NCBI RefSeq assembly: GCF_028858725.1
Contig: NC_084760.1
Span: 79,676,367-79,740,366, forward strand
Source: Colius striatus
Lineage: Eukaryota > Chordata > Aves > Coliiformes > Coliidae
Length of the DNA stretch: 64,000 nt
Reading direction: 5' to 3'
The notes beneath the pieces are model-generated. The model saw only the letters and a list, made by a program, of their open reading frames with translations. It was not told the DNA's origin and did not search any database. The position numbers were made by a program, and so were the translations under genes. Shown here piece by piece: positions 50,986 through 62,534 of the stretch (positions within the stretch are counted from its first letter, which is position 1; every line of letters starts with the position of its first letter).

Positions 50986-51966
50986 CAGAATCGAGTTGGA
51001 GTGGCCAATGGAGTTCCACAGGGATCGGTTCTGCGACCAATCTTGATCAATATCTTCACCAATCAGCTGGATGAGGGGACTGAGGGTACCCTCAGCAAGT
51101 TCACTAATAACACCAAACCAGGAGGACTGGCTGATTCCCCAGAAGGCTGTGCCTTCAGTGGGATCTCCACCAGCTTGAGAGTTGGGCAGAGAGGAACCTC
51201 ATGAGGTTCAACAAGGCCAAGTGAAGGTCCTGCACCTGGGAAGAAACAACTCCATGCACCAGTACAGGCTGGGGATTGACCTACTGGAGAGCAGCTCTGC
51301 AGAGAGAGACCTGGTGGGTAATAAACTAACTATGAGCCAGCGATGTGCCCTCGTGGCCAAGAAGGCCAATGGCATCCTGGGATGCATCAAGAAGAGTGTG
51401 GCCAGCAGGTCAAGGGAGGTTCTGCTCCCTCTCTCCTCTGCCTTGCTAAGCCTCACCTGGAGTCCTGTGTCCAGTTCTGGGCTCCTCAGCTCAAGAGGGA
51501 CAGGGAAGTGCTGGAGAGAGCCCAGCACAGGGCCACCAAGATCATCAGGGGACTGGAGCATCTTCCTTGTGAGGAAAGGCTGCAGGAACTGGGGCTGTTT
51601 AGTCTGGAGAAGAGAAGATTTAGGGGGGATCTCACTAATATTTATAAATACCTAAATGGATGTTAGGAGGTTGGGGCATCCCTTTTTTCAATGGTATCTA
51701 GCAACAGGACAAGGGGGTAATAGGATGAAGCTGGAGCACAAAATGTTCTATTTAAACATAAGAAAAAAATATTTTCTTGTGAGGTGAGGGAGCGCTGGCA
51801 CAGGCTGCCCAGGGAGGGTGTGGAGTCTCTTCAGAAGTCTTCAAGACCTGCCTGGACACGTTTCTATGTGATCTGATCTAGGTGGACCTGCTTCTGCAGG
51901 GGGATTGGACTGGATGATCTCTAAAAGTCCCTTCCAACCCCTACCATTCTGTGATTCTATGATTCC
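50986..51966 (+). mobile_element. 5'-truncated CR1 LINE with broken RT motif
   Basis: Plus-strand copy of about 980 bp. It starts inside the RT domain: [20 protein letters not shown], then [20 protein letters not shown]. The expected ADD catalytic motif reads TNN, so the catalytic Asp pair is lost. It continues through SAERDL (with a small deletion), [19 protein letters not shown] and [18 protein letters not shown], with frameshifts: the C-terminal region is split between two overlapping frames around 51182-51666. The 3' UTR ends CCATTCTGTGATTCTATGAT. It closely resembles 46572-47414. Confidence 0.95.
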
Positions 51967-54900
51967 AGAGTTAAATTTCTGTGTACAAATACAGTATATT
52001 TTGATGGTCTTAGTTATCCCTGGTACTTGAAGACTCCTGTGCCTGTTCCTAACTAGCTAGCCATAAGGTATGGAAACTACGTGAATGTTACAAAAAAATA
52101 ACTGGCTGCAGCCAGTGGCACCTAGCATTAATGTTCTGTTTTTCTGTGTCTGTAATCAGCTGATTCTCCCCATCTAAATGTTCCCTTTATGCTTCCTGGC
52201 ACCATAATAAACTAGAATTCAACTATGGCACACAGTAACAGCTTTATTTATGCTGTGATCCTGTGCTCGCTTGCATTACTAACTTTCTGTAGGCTCCTTG
52301 ATAACACAAACAGAAAATCTCTTGATGGGGGTTGCTGTGCAGATGTGGGGTGAGACCGCATTCCCACTCCTGCCCTCTCACTGGTGTTCTGGGACCCTTT
52401 CATTCAAGTGTTATGAAATGCACAAACAGTTCCTGACATTGATCTATGATGTTTTTAAAGTCACAGTTTTAGCATTTATTGAGAAAAAAACTGTAACTGG
52501 AAAAGTAGCACATATGGATTTCTCTAGTGCTTAAGAAACCCCTCCACTGTGGGAGTTTTCTGTACCCTAAAGACTCGACATGTGGGCTGTCTAGGCTACA
52601 TTGGTTGCCATCTGGCTCTCAGTCCCACTCTTTGTTTTCAGTCTCCAGGCCATTATGTCTTCAACAAATAATCAAACATATTTTGTTCTATTCATTTTCT
52701 TTTCTTCTCTTGAATTGTTGAGAGGGAGCCAAAGGTTTATTTTAACAGGTGATAATTTTCCTGCTTACTTATTGCAACTGGAACATGGCTTTAGGTCACA
52801 TCTACATGACAAATGTAGTCATGTCAAGCAGTCTGAACACACAACAACAAGCTGAAGCATTTCTAAGGCTTTGTAAGACTTCTGGAGAGATCCAGACTAA
52901 ACAGGTCTGAGCTTTATCATCGCATTTCTGGGGCTGGAGTGGTAAGGACAACTGTGGGATTGGAGAGCGTAGGAGTGGTGGTAAAAGGGAATTGGAGAGG
53001 GAAGATGGGGAGGAGGAATATGGAGCTGAAAAGAGCTATAACTCACAATAGACACACCCTCTTTCAAAACCTATTTTAAGCCCCAGCCTCACTCCTAAGT
53101 CTCTGTGAGTGTTTAAATATGCTTGTCTGGTCCACTTTAGCACTCTGTAGTGAAGCTCTACTCTTGCGCTTACCAAGAACCACATTCCTGCAACACTAAA
53201 TTCTGAGCAGATATAAATGGCATGGCTGAAAATGTGCAAAAGTTTGAACTTTTCCACTGAAAGAAGTCATGACCACTTAGCTGGGTTTCTAGGTTGTTCA
53301 CCCTCTGTCTCCTTCAGCTGAAGCAGTTCAGGCTGGCACTCTTTGAGCCGGAGATGCCAAATCTGTATTCCATCTGTCAGTCTGAAACACCAAGTGGCTG
53401 CTGTGTCCTGCCTGCAGGCAGCCATGATGTTTCTAGGAGGCCACAGGAACTGTAACAGGAAAAATGTGTTACAGCATCGGAAAGGGAAAATTAAGACATA
53501 TAAGCAAGGAGAAAAGTGATGGAAGCCAGCAGAGACAGTCAAAAGGAGTGGAAGTGGTATCCTTCCATGAAAAATGAGTTGGGTCATTACTGTGCAGGTC
53601 TGAGCAGAATAGTCTTTGAAACCAGCCACTACTCTCCCCATCCTGAATCTTGTTGCTGTTGTTTCAAAGAACAGTCATTTTGCAGTAAATAAACTGCGAT
53701 AACCCCAAAGCCTTTTCCTCCCTCTCTGTGCCAGAGGAAGCTAAGATTATCCCAACTATTTCCAAAACCGCGGAGCATGGTAATATATGGGGTTAGAAAC
53801 CTTTAAATAAAAGCCCCTGAATGCTTCAATCCATTTCCACCTTATTTTTTATTTTTATTGCATTCACTGAAATAAAAAGTCTGTCTCAAGCCTACACATT
53901 TTAACAGCATACCAGTTCCTTCCTGCAGGTTTTGCAGCTTTCAGCTGTTATGCACCCATAAGATTATACTTTTCAGCTACTGATAAACATCATAGAATTC
54001 AACTCTCTCAAGAGAGGTCAATATCACTCATCCAGACAACATCATCAGAAAACTTTGAAATTATTTGTCAGAAAACTTATTTCCTAGGGTTTTAGAATAA
54101 ATATCCCAACAAAATAACAAATTCTTCAGCTACTATACTACTGGGTCTCTAATTTCTTCATTTACTTGATATAAGTTCTGTCCTTTGTGCCCCCAGAATG
54201 TGTTCTCAGTTCAACGTCACATGCCTTTAAGTTTGCTTGAGTGACATTCTGGGGTTATTAGAGTGGGGGCTCTCTCCTCAATTTAAGTAAAATGAGAAGG
54301 ATGGAGAACTTACACTACAGAACTATGGAGAACTTAGAGGTTTAGTTTTAAAATAGGTATTCACTTTGCCTTCTTGGCTTCATCTGATCCCCACTGTACA
54401 TCTCAGAGTCTAGTCTGATATTTTAGATTAGAGCCTCATTTTCTGAAGATTCACAGTACAGGAGAAAATCTTAAAACCTGGGCTGCCTTCCTTATATGAA
54501 AGACCCACACACACATACCCTTGCAAGTCTTTCTCACTTTGAGTTGAGCCACCATTTATTAAAAACTGACAGCCACAAAAACAGGCAAAAAAGGCAGCAT
54601 CCCCCTCAGATGTCCAAGGCATGTTGGTTACTCCTGTGCTTGTATTCATTTCCCTTTCTAATCAGTAATTAAAAAGCAGACCAATTAGCTTACTATTTTT
54701 CCTTCCTTTCCAGCCGTGCCAGAGACAGAGTTGGCAAAAGTCCCAGGCTGAGAGGAATAGAAAATATCAAAAGAGGTTGTCTGTATCTCAAATCTTGATT
54801 TGTTCCTTTTTGTTAACTGCCAATGTACAACCGATAAGCAGGAAATACGAAGGTTGCCCGAGAAGGACAACACAGCTTTATGAATAAACACTTATCCTCT

Positions 54901-57900
54901 GGCTTCAGAAGCTTGTGACTTCTATTTCAACATCAACACAGATTTATTTCATATTCACGTATTTTGTGGTTCTGCCCAGCAATCAGGAGTATGTAGGAAC
55001 AAGTGGTTCTCTGCATCCAGTTTATTTTGATCAGTAGGGGTAGGGCCCAACCCAGAGAACACAAGAGGATTTTTGTCTCCGATCTCAGCAGCATTGGGAA
55101 TTATGATACTTCCTTATACACCCAGAAACTTAACTAGATAAACAAAAATGTGACCAACAAGTGCCCAAAGCCAGAAGTCCACATAACAGTGCAAAGCTGT
55201 TGACAGGCCTTGAACAGGATTTGTGCTCTCAATATGGGACTATGGTCATTCATACAGAGTCTATTCATTCTCCTTACAATTAAAAGGCCCCTCATGGTAT
55301 TATGCACTACAGCTATATTCAAATAAGATTAGAAGTGTGTTAGAGCACTTGTTTTTTTCCTGAATAAATAATGCATAGATCTAATTGGAAAACACTTGTA
55401 CTTCTGTTTGGTCTAGTTAGGAAAGTATCCAATTTTTTTAAAAGGTTAGCATGGGAAATTTCAAAGAATGTCTATGGGAAAAATGTTAACTTGTACTTCC
55501 AATATTTTGTGTTTTAACCTCCTCACCCCAATTTCAGAATTCCTATTTTCAGATTTTCTGTTCCTCTTTCTCCGTCACTCCCAGCCTCATCATAGTAAGG
55601 AGAAAAGTTTTCACTACTTCCTCTATGTGGAAAATAACATAACCATCAAAATACGAAGAGTGTGTTGTCACCATCTCTCTTCTGCTCTTGGTTATAAGCT
55701 GCAAGGTGTGACAAGAGGGAGACAATTGGCCCCATTCCATTAAAAACAATATTCTAAAACCAGAAAACTAACAATTTGCAGTTGTTTCAGTTCAACTTGT
55801 AAAAGTCAAAGTGATTATTACAATGTTTCAATCAGGACATTTCTTGTGTATACGTATCTATTTTATAATTTTGAACAGAAGGAGTTCTGGCTAGGGGCTG
55901 GACTTGGAAATGTGCCCATGAGAGGAAGTCCTCCTAACTACAACATGTTACCTGGTTTCCAGAGAGCCTCTGGACAGGATAATGCCTCCAGCATCTCAGT
56001 TAAACTTAACTCTCCCTTTCCAGATAAGCCCTTCCCAGGTGATTTAGCAAATTTCCTTGGTCAGCGAGATGAATCTTTGTTGAATCTTGGTGGGTTTTTC
56101 ATTTGGGACCTCCCATCAGCCATGGTACCCCTCCTTGGGATTACTACAAAGTCCAAGATAATCACCATTTGAATTTGTTTGCATCCCAAAATATCTGCTT
56201 CAACAACTATCTGTGTTTCCACAAAACCTCACCTCCCTTCAGACTGGTTTTACTGGGAGCCAGGGGAGAAATGAAGGCAATAAAGGTCATGAGTGCATCC
56301 CTTCTCCACAAGACTTTGGCTGCATGCTGTGAGTCAGCAGGAGTTTCATTAGCTGCATCACAAGGTATCTGCTAACACAAAAGTGAAAGCCATCTTCCAG
56401 CACACCCTTCAACTATCACAGGCTGTGCAAGCCCTGTAAGTGATGAACACATCTGAGCAGAGAGCTAAGGGCCTGCCACGGAAAGGCAATGCCATGGGTT
56501 TGCTCTCAGCAAGATCCATGGCCCCTGGCAAGGCTGCTTGCTCGCACCTACCCAGCGCTCCCAGCCTGAGATCACACTGTGAAGACAAGGAGGGTATGTG
56601 GAGGAGCCTCAGCCTACACACAGGTCAGAGAGGTTCTTTTTCTACCAGAAAGTCCTTGGAGAAGCCAGAAATCTAACAGGTGCTCTGCTCAGTGCAACCT
56701 TTTTCCTGAGAAACCACAAGTATCAGTTATCCTACCATGGAGAGGTTGAGGCAAAAAATACCCCAACCTCCAAAAAAAAACCCAAAAAAAAACCTCAACA
56801 AACACGGCGAGCCCCTTTCAGAAAGGCACAAGTCATGAACTTGAAAACCCTTCCTGCTCAACCTCTAGGAACAAGAGACCTCCCTCACCTCCTTTCATAA
56901 GAGTTGAAAGAGGTATTTTATGGGTTCTTCAGGACTTAAGTCCTCATCTCCCAGAATTAAAGGCCTGAATGCATGATCTGAAGGTTGTTAGTATCATGTT
57001 GCACCACCTATTGTAAAGGTCTATGATCAGCATTCTGTTGAAAATATTTCAGGGTTTTTTTTAAGTATCAGATGGTCTGTGATTTTATCTATTAAACTAT
57101 TGTGTTCAGAGGAACTTGCAGCCAAGCATAGAGTATAAGAGCAGGCACTTAACAGATACAGGTTTATCCTGTTTTCCTACTTCTTGCTACTCTACTCCTT
57201 ATACATTACTAGCACTCTAGTAAAATACCAAGGGCAAAAGGTGAACAATAGTCTTTGGGCTTCAACTTGCTGAAAGTTGGTAGAAATGGTATCAGGTACT
57301 TACCAGACTCATGTCCTGTCCCTAGCTCCATAAGCAGACCACCACCTCCCTCCTGGGCTGTTTTTGGCATCAGGCACCTCTTCCTCCTCCCCTACTCCTC
57401 TGTTGTGGAGCTGGAGGAAAACGTGGATATTGGCCTTCCTTACTCAAATGATAATAGCATCCACCCTTCCCTCCTGTGCCTATGCATCTCCTCAATTTCC
57501 TAGCTCACGCCCCAGCAATTTCAGTCAGTTGCCTAAAAGCTAAGGTTCAGCCTCAGGCTGAGGTTGTCCTAAATTCTGCAGATGGCTCCACCTCTACCAT
57601 GGATATCACCAAGTCACATTGTGCCTCCCTCTGTGGTAGGTTTCCCAAGGTGTTTTAAGGAAACTGCTGGAGTTGATGGACTGCAAATACTTCCAGCCTG
57701 CAAAATGGTGAGCACTGATGCTAGAAATCTTGTGAAAATCCATAAACAGCTCCTCAGATATCTTAATAACTGGCATAAGATTCAGACAGCATAAATGCCA
57801 ACCTTACCGTAGCACTGATAAATTCTGACGCTTCCTGTCTGGTGCATCATCCTTAAAACAGCCCCCTGAAAAAACTCAAAAAACACAGCCCCTAGAGCAA

Positions 57901-58179
57901 GCTTTTGTGTATCTTCCAACAGCTGTCCAAAATCCTCCTCGAATAACACTTTGCTATGCTGTATCTAACTGAAGACCAGATGCCATTGAACTGAAGTCAT
58001 CAATACCCCATACAAGTACAGGCATCTGCTTGCATAAAACAACTTGCTTCATCAGCTCCTTACCTTCAAGCTCTTTGGACCAGAACCAGTCTCATCTGTG
58101 ACATGCGTCACAAGTGTAAGGAGTTGTAAAAAAGATATCTCATTCTTGACTGCCATCCTTCTCACAACAGAGAAGATAA
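51967..58179. other. intergenic DNA downstream of KCNK5, no gene recognised
   Basis: AT-rich with GC-richer patches near 56420-56600 and 57300-57480. A/C-rich low complexity lies at 56769-56800. An NF-E2/BACH-type motif GTGAGTCAGCA is at 56329-56339. Open frames at 53267-53641 (minus), 55846-56172 (plus) and 57255-57794 (plus) have no recognisable domain and are treated as chance. Confidence 0.45.
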
Positions 58180-58190
58180 ATTGTAAAATT

Positions 58191-58196
58191 TTTATT
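58191..58196 (-). terminator. candidate distal poly(A) signal AATAAA
   Basis: Plus-strand TTTATT reads AATAAA on the minus strand, within GCAATAAAAATTTTAC. It is preceded by an AT-rich UTR-like run and followed within about 25-30 nt by a TG-rich element. It is the best of the candidate KCNK5 3' ends. Confidence 0.45.
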
Positions 58197-58825
58197 GCAA
58201 AATATTAAAATAAATTACATTTTACAAAGACTTAGCAAATATTTACATACAGTGTGATTCCAGTGACAATCAGCAACAAAGAACAGACAGACAGGCATGT
58301 TACGGAGTGATAGTCAGAACTGTACAAACTTCAAAAGGCCTATGAAAGACAAGCTAATTTTTTAAAAGGTAAATCCATCACAAACGGAATGAATCCCATG
58401 AGGCACAAAAATTACAAGTCTACAACTTGCTTTTTTTCTGTTTAGGCCAGCAGACTTGTATATTGCTTTTTGCTCCCCTTGTCAGCGACGCTTGTCTGTC
58501 TCTACACATACTCTCCCAGATCAACTGGCAAAAAAAAAAAAGGGAAAAAAACCCCTCAACATCTACAACTGTGCCACCATGGATCTGTTATCAGTCTATA
58601 GTTTTATTTCTGCGTGTTTTGTGACATCCATTGCCAGCAACGGATTCACAAATAGTTAGTTCAAAAAAATTACAGACACGTTTGGGTTTTTTTATTTCCT
58701 CAGTGACTTTGTACCAGTGTATCAGCTGCGTTAGACTGCCTGCTGTGAGAGACCCATCTGAAAATGATGCCCTTCTGGTAAAAATAGTCCCCAATAGCAT
58801 GAGACAAAGTCAAGAAGTGTCAGAA

Positions 58826-58833
58826 TGACGTCA
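58826..58833. promoter_or_regulatory. palindromic CRE-type site TGACGTCA
   Basis: A full 8-bp CRE palindrome (CREB/ATF consensus) inside the putative KCNK5 3' UTR. One such site in 64 kb is close to what chance allows, so function is unproven. Confidence 0.35.
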
Positions 58834-59114
58834 TGAAGGATAGGGTCATGTGGTACTTCAAAGGGCTTTAGTAGGAACAGACCTTCGTAGTCACATTTCA
58901 GGATTTCATAATTTTTAAGTACTGGCTCATCTTGTCAAAACTGTTACATTTATATGGCAAGTTTATATTGTGAAAGTGGACCCACATGATGTAACTGGAA
59001 ATACAATTTACTTGTGGGCAACAGCTAGAAAGAAGAGTTTCTACTTCCATTCCTTCCTTATATGTGCTTTAAAGCTTGGTTGGTTGTTGTTTGGCTTTTT
59101 AAAAAGAAGAAACT

Positions 59115-59135
59115 AAAAAAAAAAAAAAAAAAAAA
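59115..59135. repeat. poly(A) run, 21 bp
   Basis: Homopolymer A on the plus strand (T on the KCNK5 strand). No transposon body lies next to it. Confidence 0.9.
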
Positions 59136-61573
59136 TCCCCTTTCCTCTCTTTCCAAGAAGATATTTATCTCATCTATAAAGCCAATTCCATAGCATTAAG
59201 TGAGCTGTTAATATTATTGGTTAGCCAAATGAAATCTTACGTGGCATCCCAAGAAAAGGTTTCCAGACTGACCAGATAATTGAAATAACTACACGACCTT
59301 GCCAAGTAGTACTAGGGAATTCACTCAGAGGCACTTTTGGGGCTGAATAGCACAAAATCCAGCCTGGATACCTCTCTAACTCAACTGTATGTAAGTCCAA
59401 AGGCAGAAAGAGATTAATTTAGATCCCCCAGCCAGCTGCTTTTCTCAAGACGTGGAAGACAGGCAGGCAAAAATCTGTCCTGCTTAGCACTTCGGCAGTT
59501 CTGAGATGGCACCATAATTTTAAAAACCCTGGGAAATGGTTCAACTGTTTTGGAGAGAGCCAGTATGAAAGCCATGCGCCAACTAAACCCCTCCAAAACA
59601 TTGAAAACAAATAGGGCTGAAAGAGACCAACTGCACTGGTCCCTGTGTAAAGAGGAATTTTTTCCCAGTGTTAGGATTACATTAAGGCACACGGTGGGAC
59701 GTCTTGAGAACAGTTTTGTGAGGTGTGATCGTGTTTCCCAAAAAAAGTGGGAATATTGTACTTTGTTTTAATAAATTTAAACTATTACTTTAAATCCCAT
59801 GATACTTATTATGCAGACTTATAGTCTACACTGACTACACTGGGAAAGGCCAGAGCCACATCTAACTTGATAATATGAAACAGACTCTGTCCATTCTCGG
59901 CTCTGGCGTACAAGTGCACTTTGCTGCTGAGAATAGAGTTTGGGTTCCAGCGTGCAGCATTCCCTCCCAATCAAAGCAGCCTGGCCAAGTGTCTGGGTTG
60001 TATTATTTCTGTATTAAAGAGATTTTCCTTTTTTTAAAAGAAGATTGGACTATGCTTTTCTATTTCATGCACTTTTAGCAAGCTTCTTCTCTTCCCACTG
60101 TACTGTAGCTTTCTAACTGAGACCAAAACTTTGAATCTTTGCATCAATAATGGAAGACGAGCTGGAGGACAACAAAAACTATATGGAGTGCTACACAAGT
60201 ATCATGTGTATCATGCATGTAGTTTTACCTATCATTTTTTACAAGTTACATGGAACAGCTGTTAACCACAACCCTTCAAATAATGAAATATTTGAAGGAC
60301 TTGGAGTCATTTTCAAACTTCCGATGGTGGGGGTGTCTATTAGAGGTAAATCAGAATCTTCTCAATAGGGTCTCTCCCTCTTTCCTGTCAGATACAAGGC
60401 AAATTCATCCAGCCACCCCTGCTTCAAATAACAAGTAATAAAATTTGAGTTCAAATTAGAATCTCTCTTCAGCAATATTATCATAAAACACAGATTAACT
60501 ACCAAATTATGTCCACTCCATATTTTTGCCAGTATAACAGAGCTGGCCCTAGCCTTGTGTCTGCTTTTTATTTGAAAAAAAATGTAATATGCATAAAAGA
60601 TTCTGGAAAAAAACCCCAAAAAGACTAGCAAAGACAGTCTCTTGTTTCACAGTAGACAACTTCAAAACTTCCCATCAACAGGCTATCCAACTAAAGCGCC
60701 AGGTCCCCATCTGTCCTCCTTTTTGTGTTGAAAAGGCCAGCAACGAAAAGACGCAGCCAGCATTTGCAGTTTTTAGAAATAGCTAGTAATTCAAGATTAG
60801 CATTGTAAGATTCCATAAGACCTTCGTACAGAGCTAGTCAGTCTGCCAGCATTACACCAAAAATGAGAATGAGACAAGCTTTAATTGTTCGTTGAACTTG
60901 GGAAACTTTTGAATGTACTGTAATGACTTAAATACTGTAAAACTAAATGCAACAACAGAACTTGACATGTTAAGGTTCAAAGGTCTTAACTTTTTTCTGT
61001 TCCAAGTATATTGGATACAACTGAAGTCAGTACCTTTTGCCAACATGTAATTAAGAGCCTCATTTGAAAGAGTTGTCAGGGTTAATGCATAGCTATGGAA
61101 AAAGAAGCTAAAAAATATGGTATAATTTTCTTGGTAGCAAAACCAATTTGGGCAGAAATGTTACAAAGGAATATACTTCCTTCTCAATGAGAAGCCCATC
61201 CCCGAGCCAAAAGATAATACTTTCAGGAGCTTAGATCCAAAGTTCCTTTTAAACAGTGCCTTATGGCCTTAAGTCACTTGATCACACCTCAGTTTGCCCA
61301 AGATTTGACATTGCCCAGCCTTCTTGAAAGTGGGATAAAATAACCATTGTATGTGTACATAGGTCAAACTTCAAAACAAAACAAACAAGCAAAGTGTAAT
61401 CAACTGTTTCAAAAAAATCACCTCTCATTCAAGACTAGTCTGAAGTACCAAGGCAGGGAGGAACATCAAAGAACAATACTGACTTAACACACTGCACAGA
61501 TCAGCAGCAGTGCTACAGGTCCCTTCTAACAGGCATTAGGGCATTTGGAGAATATCTGTGCCTCCCAAGGTGA

Positions 61574-61579
61574 TTTATT
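61574..61579 (-). terminator. candidate proximal poly(A) signal AATAAA
   Basis: AATAAA on the minus strand (plus-strand GATTTATTCC), about 960 nt after the KCNK5 stop codon and just after the protein-like frame ends. The surrounding sequence gives no further support. Confidence 0.2.
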
Positions 61580-61872
61580 CCTTGGAAGAACAGTGCCTGT
61601 TCTTCTTCACCTGTACATAGATACTGTATAAGGTTCATTCAAGTATTTCCTCGAGGAAATGGACAGTGGAAGGACACTTTCAACATTAAAAAAAAAGTTC
61701 ATTGTATCCTGCTTGTGCTCATACACACTTTGATCAATTGGTTTTCCAGTCACTTTACTCTTTGAACAGTCCTGGGGCTCATGTACCCCGTTGGTGAGCT
61801 TCATCCCAGATGACTCTTCCTTGTTAGAGGGCTCCTTCTCAATCCATTCCTTTGAAATTTTAATGTTAAGAT

Positions 61873-61878
61873 TTTATT
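61873..61878 (-). terminator. candidate proximal poly(A) signal AATAAA
   Basis: AATAAA on the minus strand about 660 nt after the KCNK5 stop. No clear GU-rich element follows it. Use here would give a short UTR. It overlaps the stop codon that opens the protein-like frame 61607-61873. Confidence 0.25.
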
Positions 61879-62534
61879 TATGAAATTACAATTCACAATA
61901 ATTTGACAAGCACTGACATATTCTAGACAGATGTTTCAGCAGCTTCCTCCTCAGTCTGCCAGTGCACCTCAGCTCAGATCTGTATGTTCTGTTATTCCAT
62001 CTAAAGTTTCTCATTAAGTACAAACACTGGTTGCACCATTTTTTTGTGGTAACAACAACAGGCAACTTAAAGAAAAGGAAACCTCTTGCTTTCTTTTATG
62101 ATCAAAGCAGGATCCAAATCTGCGTTTTCAGAGGTGAAAGGCTAATGGAGTAACCGAACATATCTGATGCCCAAAACAGACTCTTTGCAACAGTATAGCT
62201 ACACTCCCAAACTAATTCCTCAATAAAATGTATAAACGCAGAGCAGGTCCAGTGTATTAACTAGTTTTGTCCTTTCTACTTTGTTCGAGAACCATAAAAT
62301 CCCAAGAAGGAGCAGGGCTCCAAATTCAACTGTTATTTTACAAGTTTTTCAGATAAGCAAAACTGAAGGGCTCAGAAAACAATTTAGGATGGGAAAAGGA
62401 CATTGGAGTTTTAGTTTGGGACTTGCTTTTGTTTTCAAAGAGGCGGGAGAAGCTCAACAAGATGCTTTTCTCCTTGCTCTGTTAATTTTTCATTATGCAC
62501 TGGCCACTTTCAGAAAACCATTGTCAAATATGCT

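Larger units (their letters stand above)
58180..62534 (-). other. KCNK5: putative KCNK5 3' UTR (distal end tentative)
   Basis: AT-rich minus-strand sequence directly after the KCNK5 stop codon, with no recognisable transposon insertion. The left boundary is inferred from an AATAAA signal at 58191-58196, followed on the minus strand by a TG-rich stretch (CTCTGTTGTGAG), the arrangement expected at a cleavage site. This gives a UTR of about 4.35 kb, longer than I recall for human, so a proximal end near 61.87 or 61.57 kb is a real alternative. A homopolymer A run at 59115-59135 and short A/C-rich stretches (58530-58552) lie inside. A protein-like open frame at 61607-61873 also falls here and is discussed as a finding. 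Confidence 0.4.

Noticed and set aside
51208..51561. 117-codon minus-strand frame
   Set aside because: Antisense shadow of the CR1 copy at 50986-51966.
53267..53641. 124-codon minus-strand frame
   Set aside because: No domain, no supporting splice pattern, ordinary composition for chance in this DNA.
53986..54040. CATAGAATTC resembling a CR1 tail
   Set aside because: The adjoining sequence does not match the CR1 3' UTR (no GGTTGGA or GATGATC blocks); coincidental octamer.
55846..56172. 108-codon plus-strand frame with Gly/Pro/Asn-rich composition
   Set aside because: Looked briefly protein-like, but no family match and an overlapping frame is equally open; left as intergenic.
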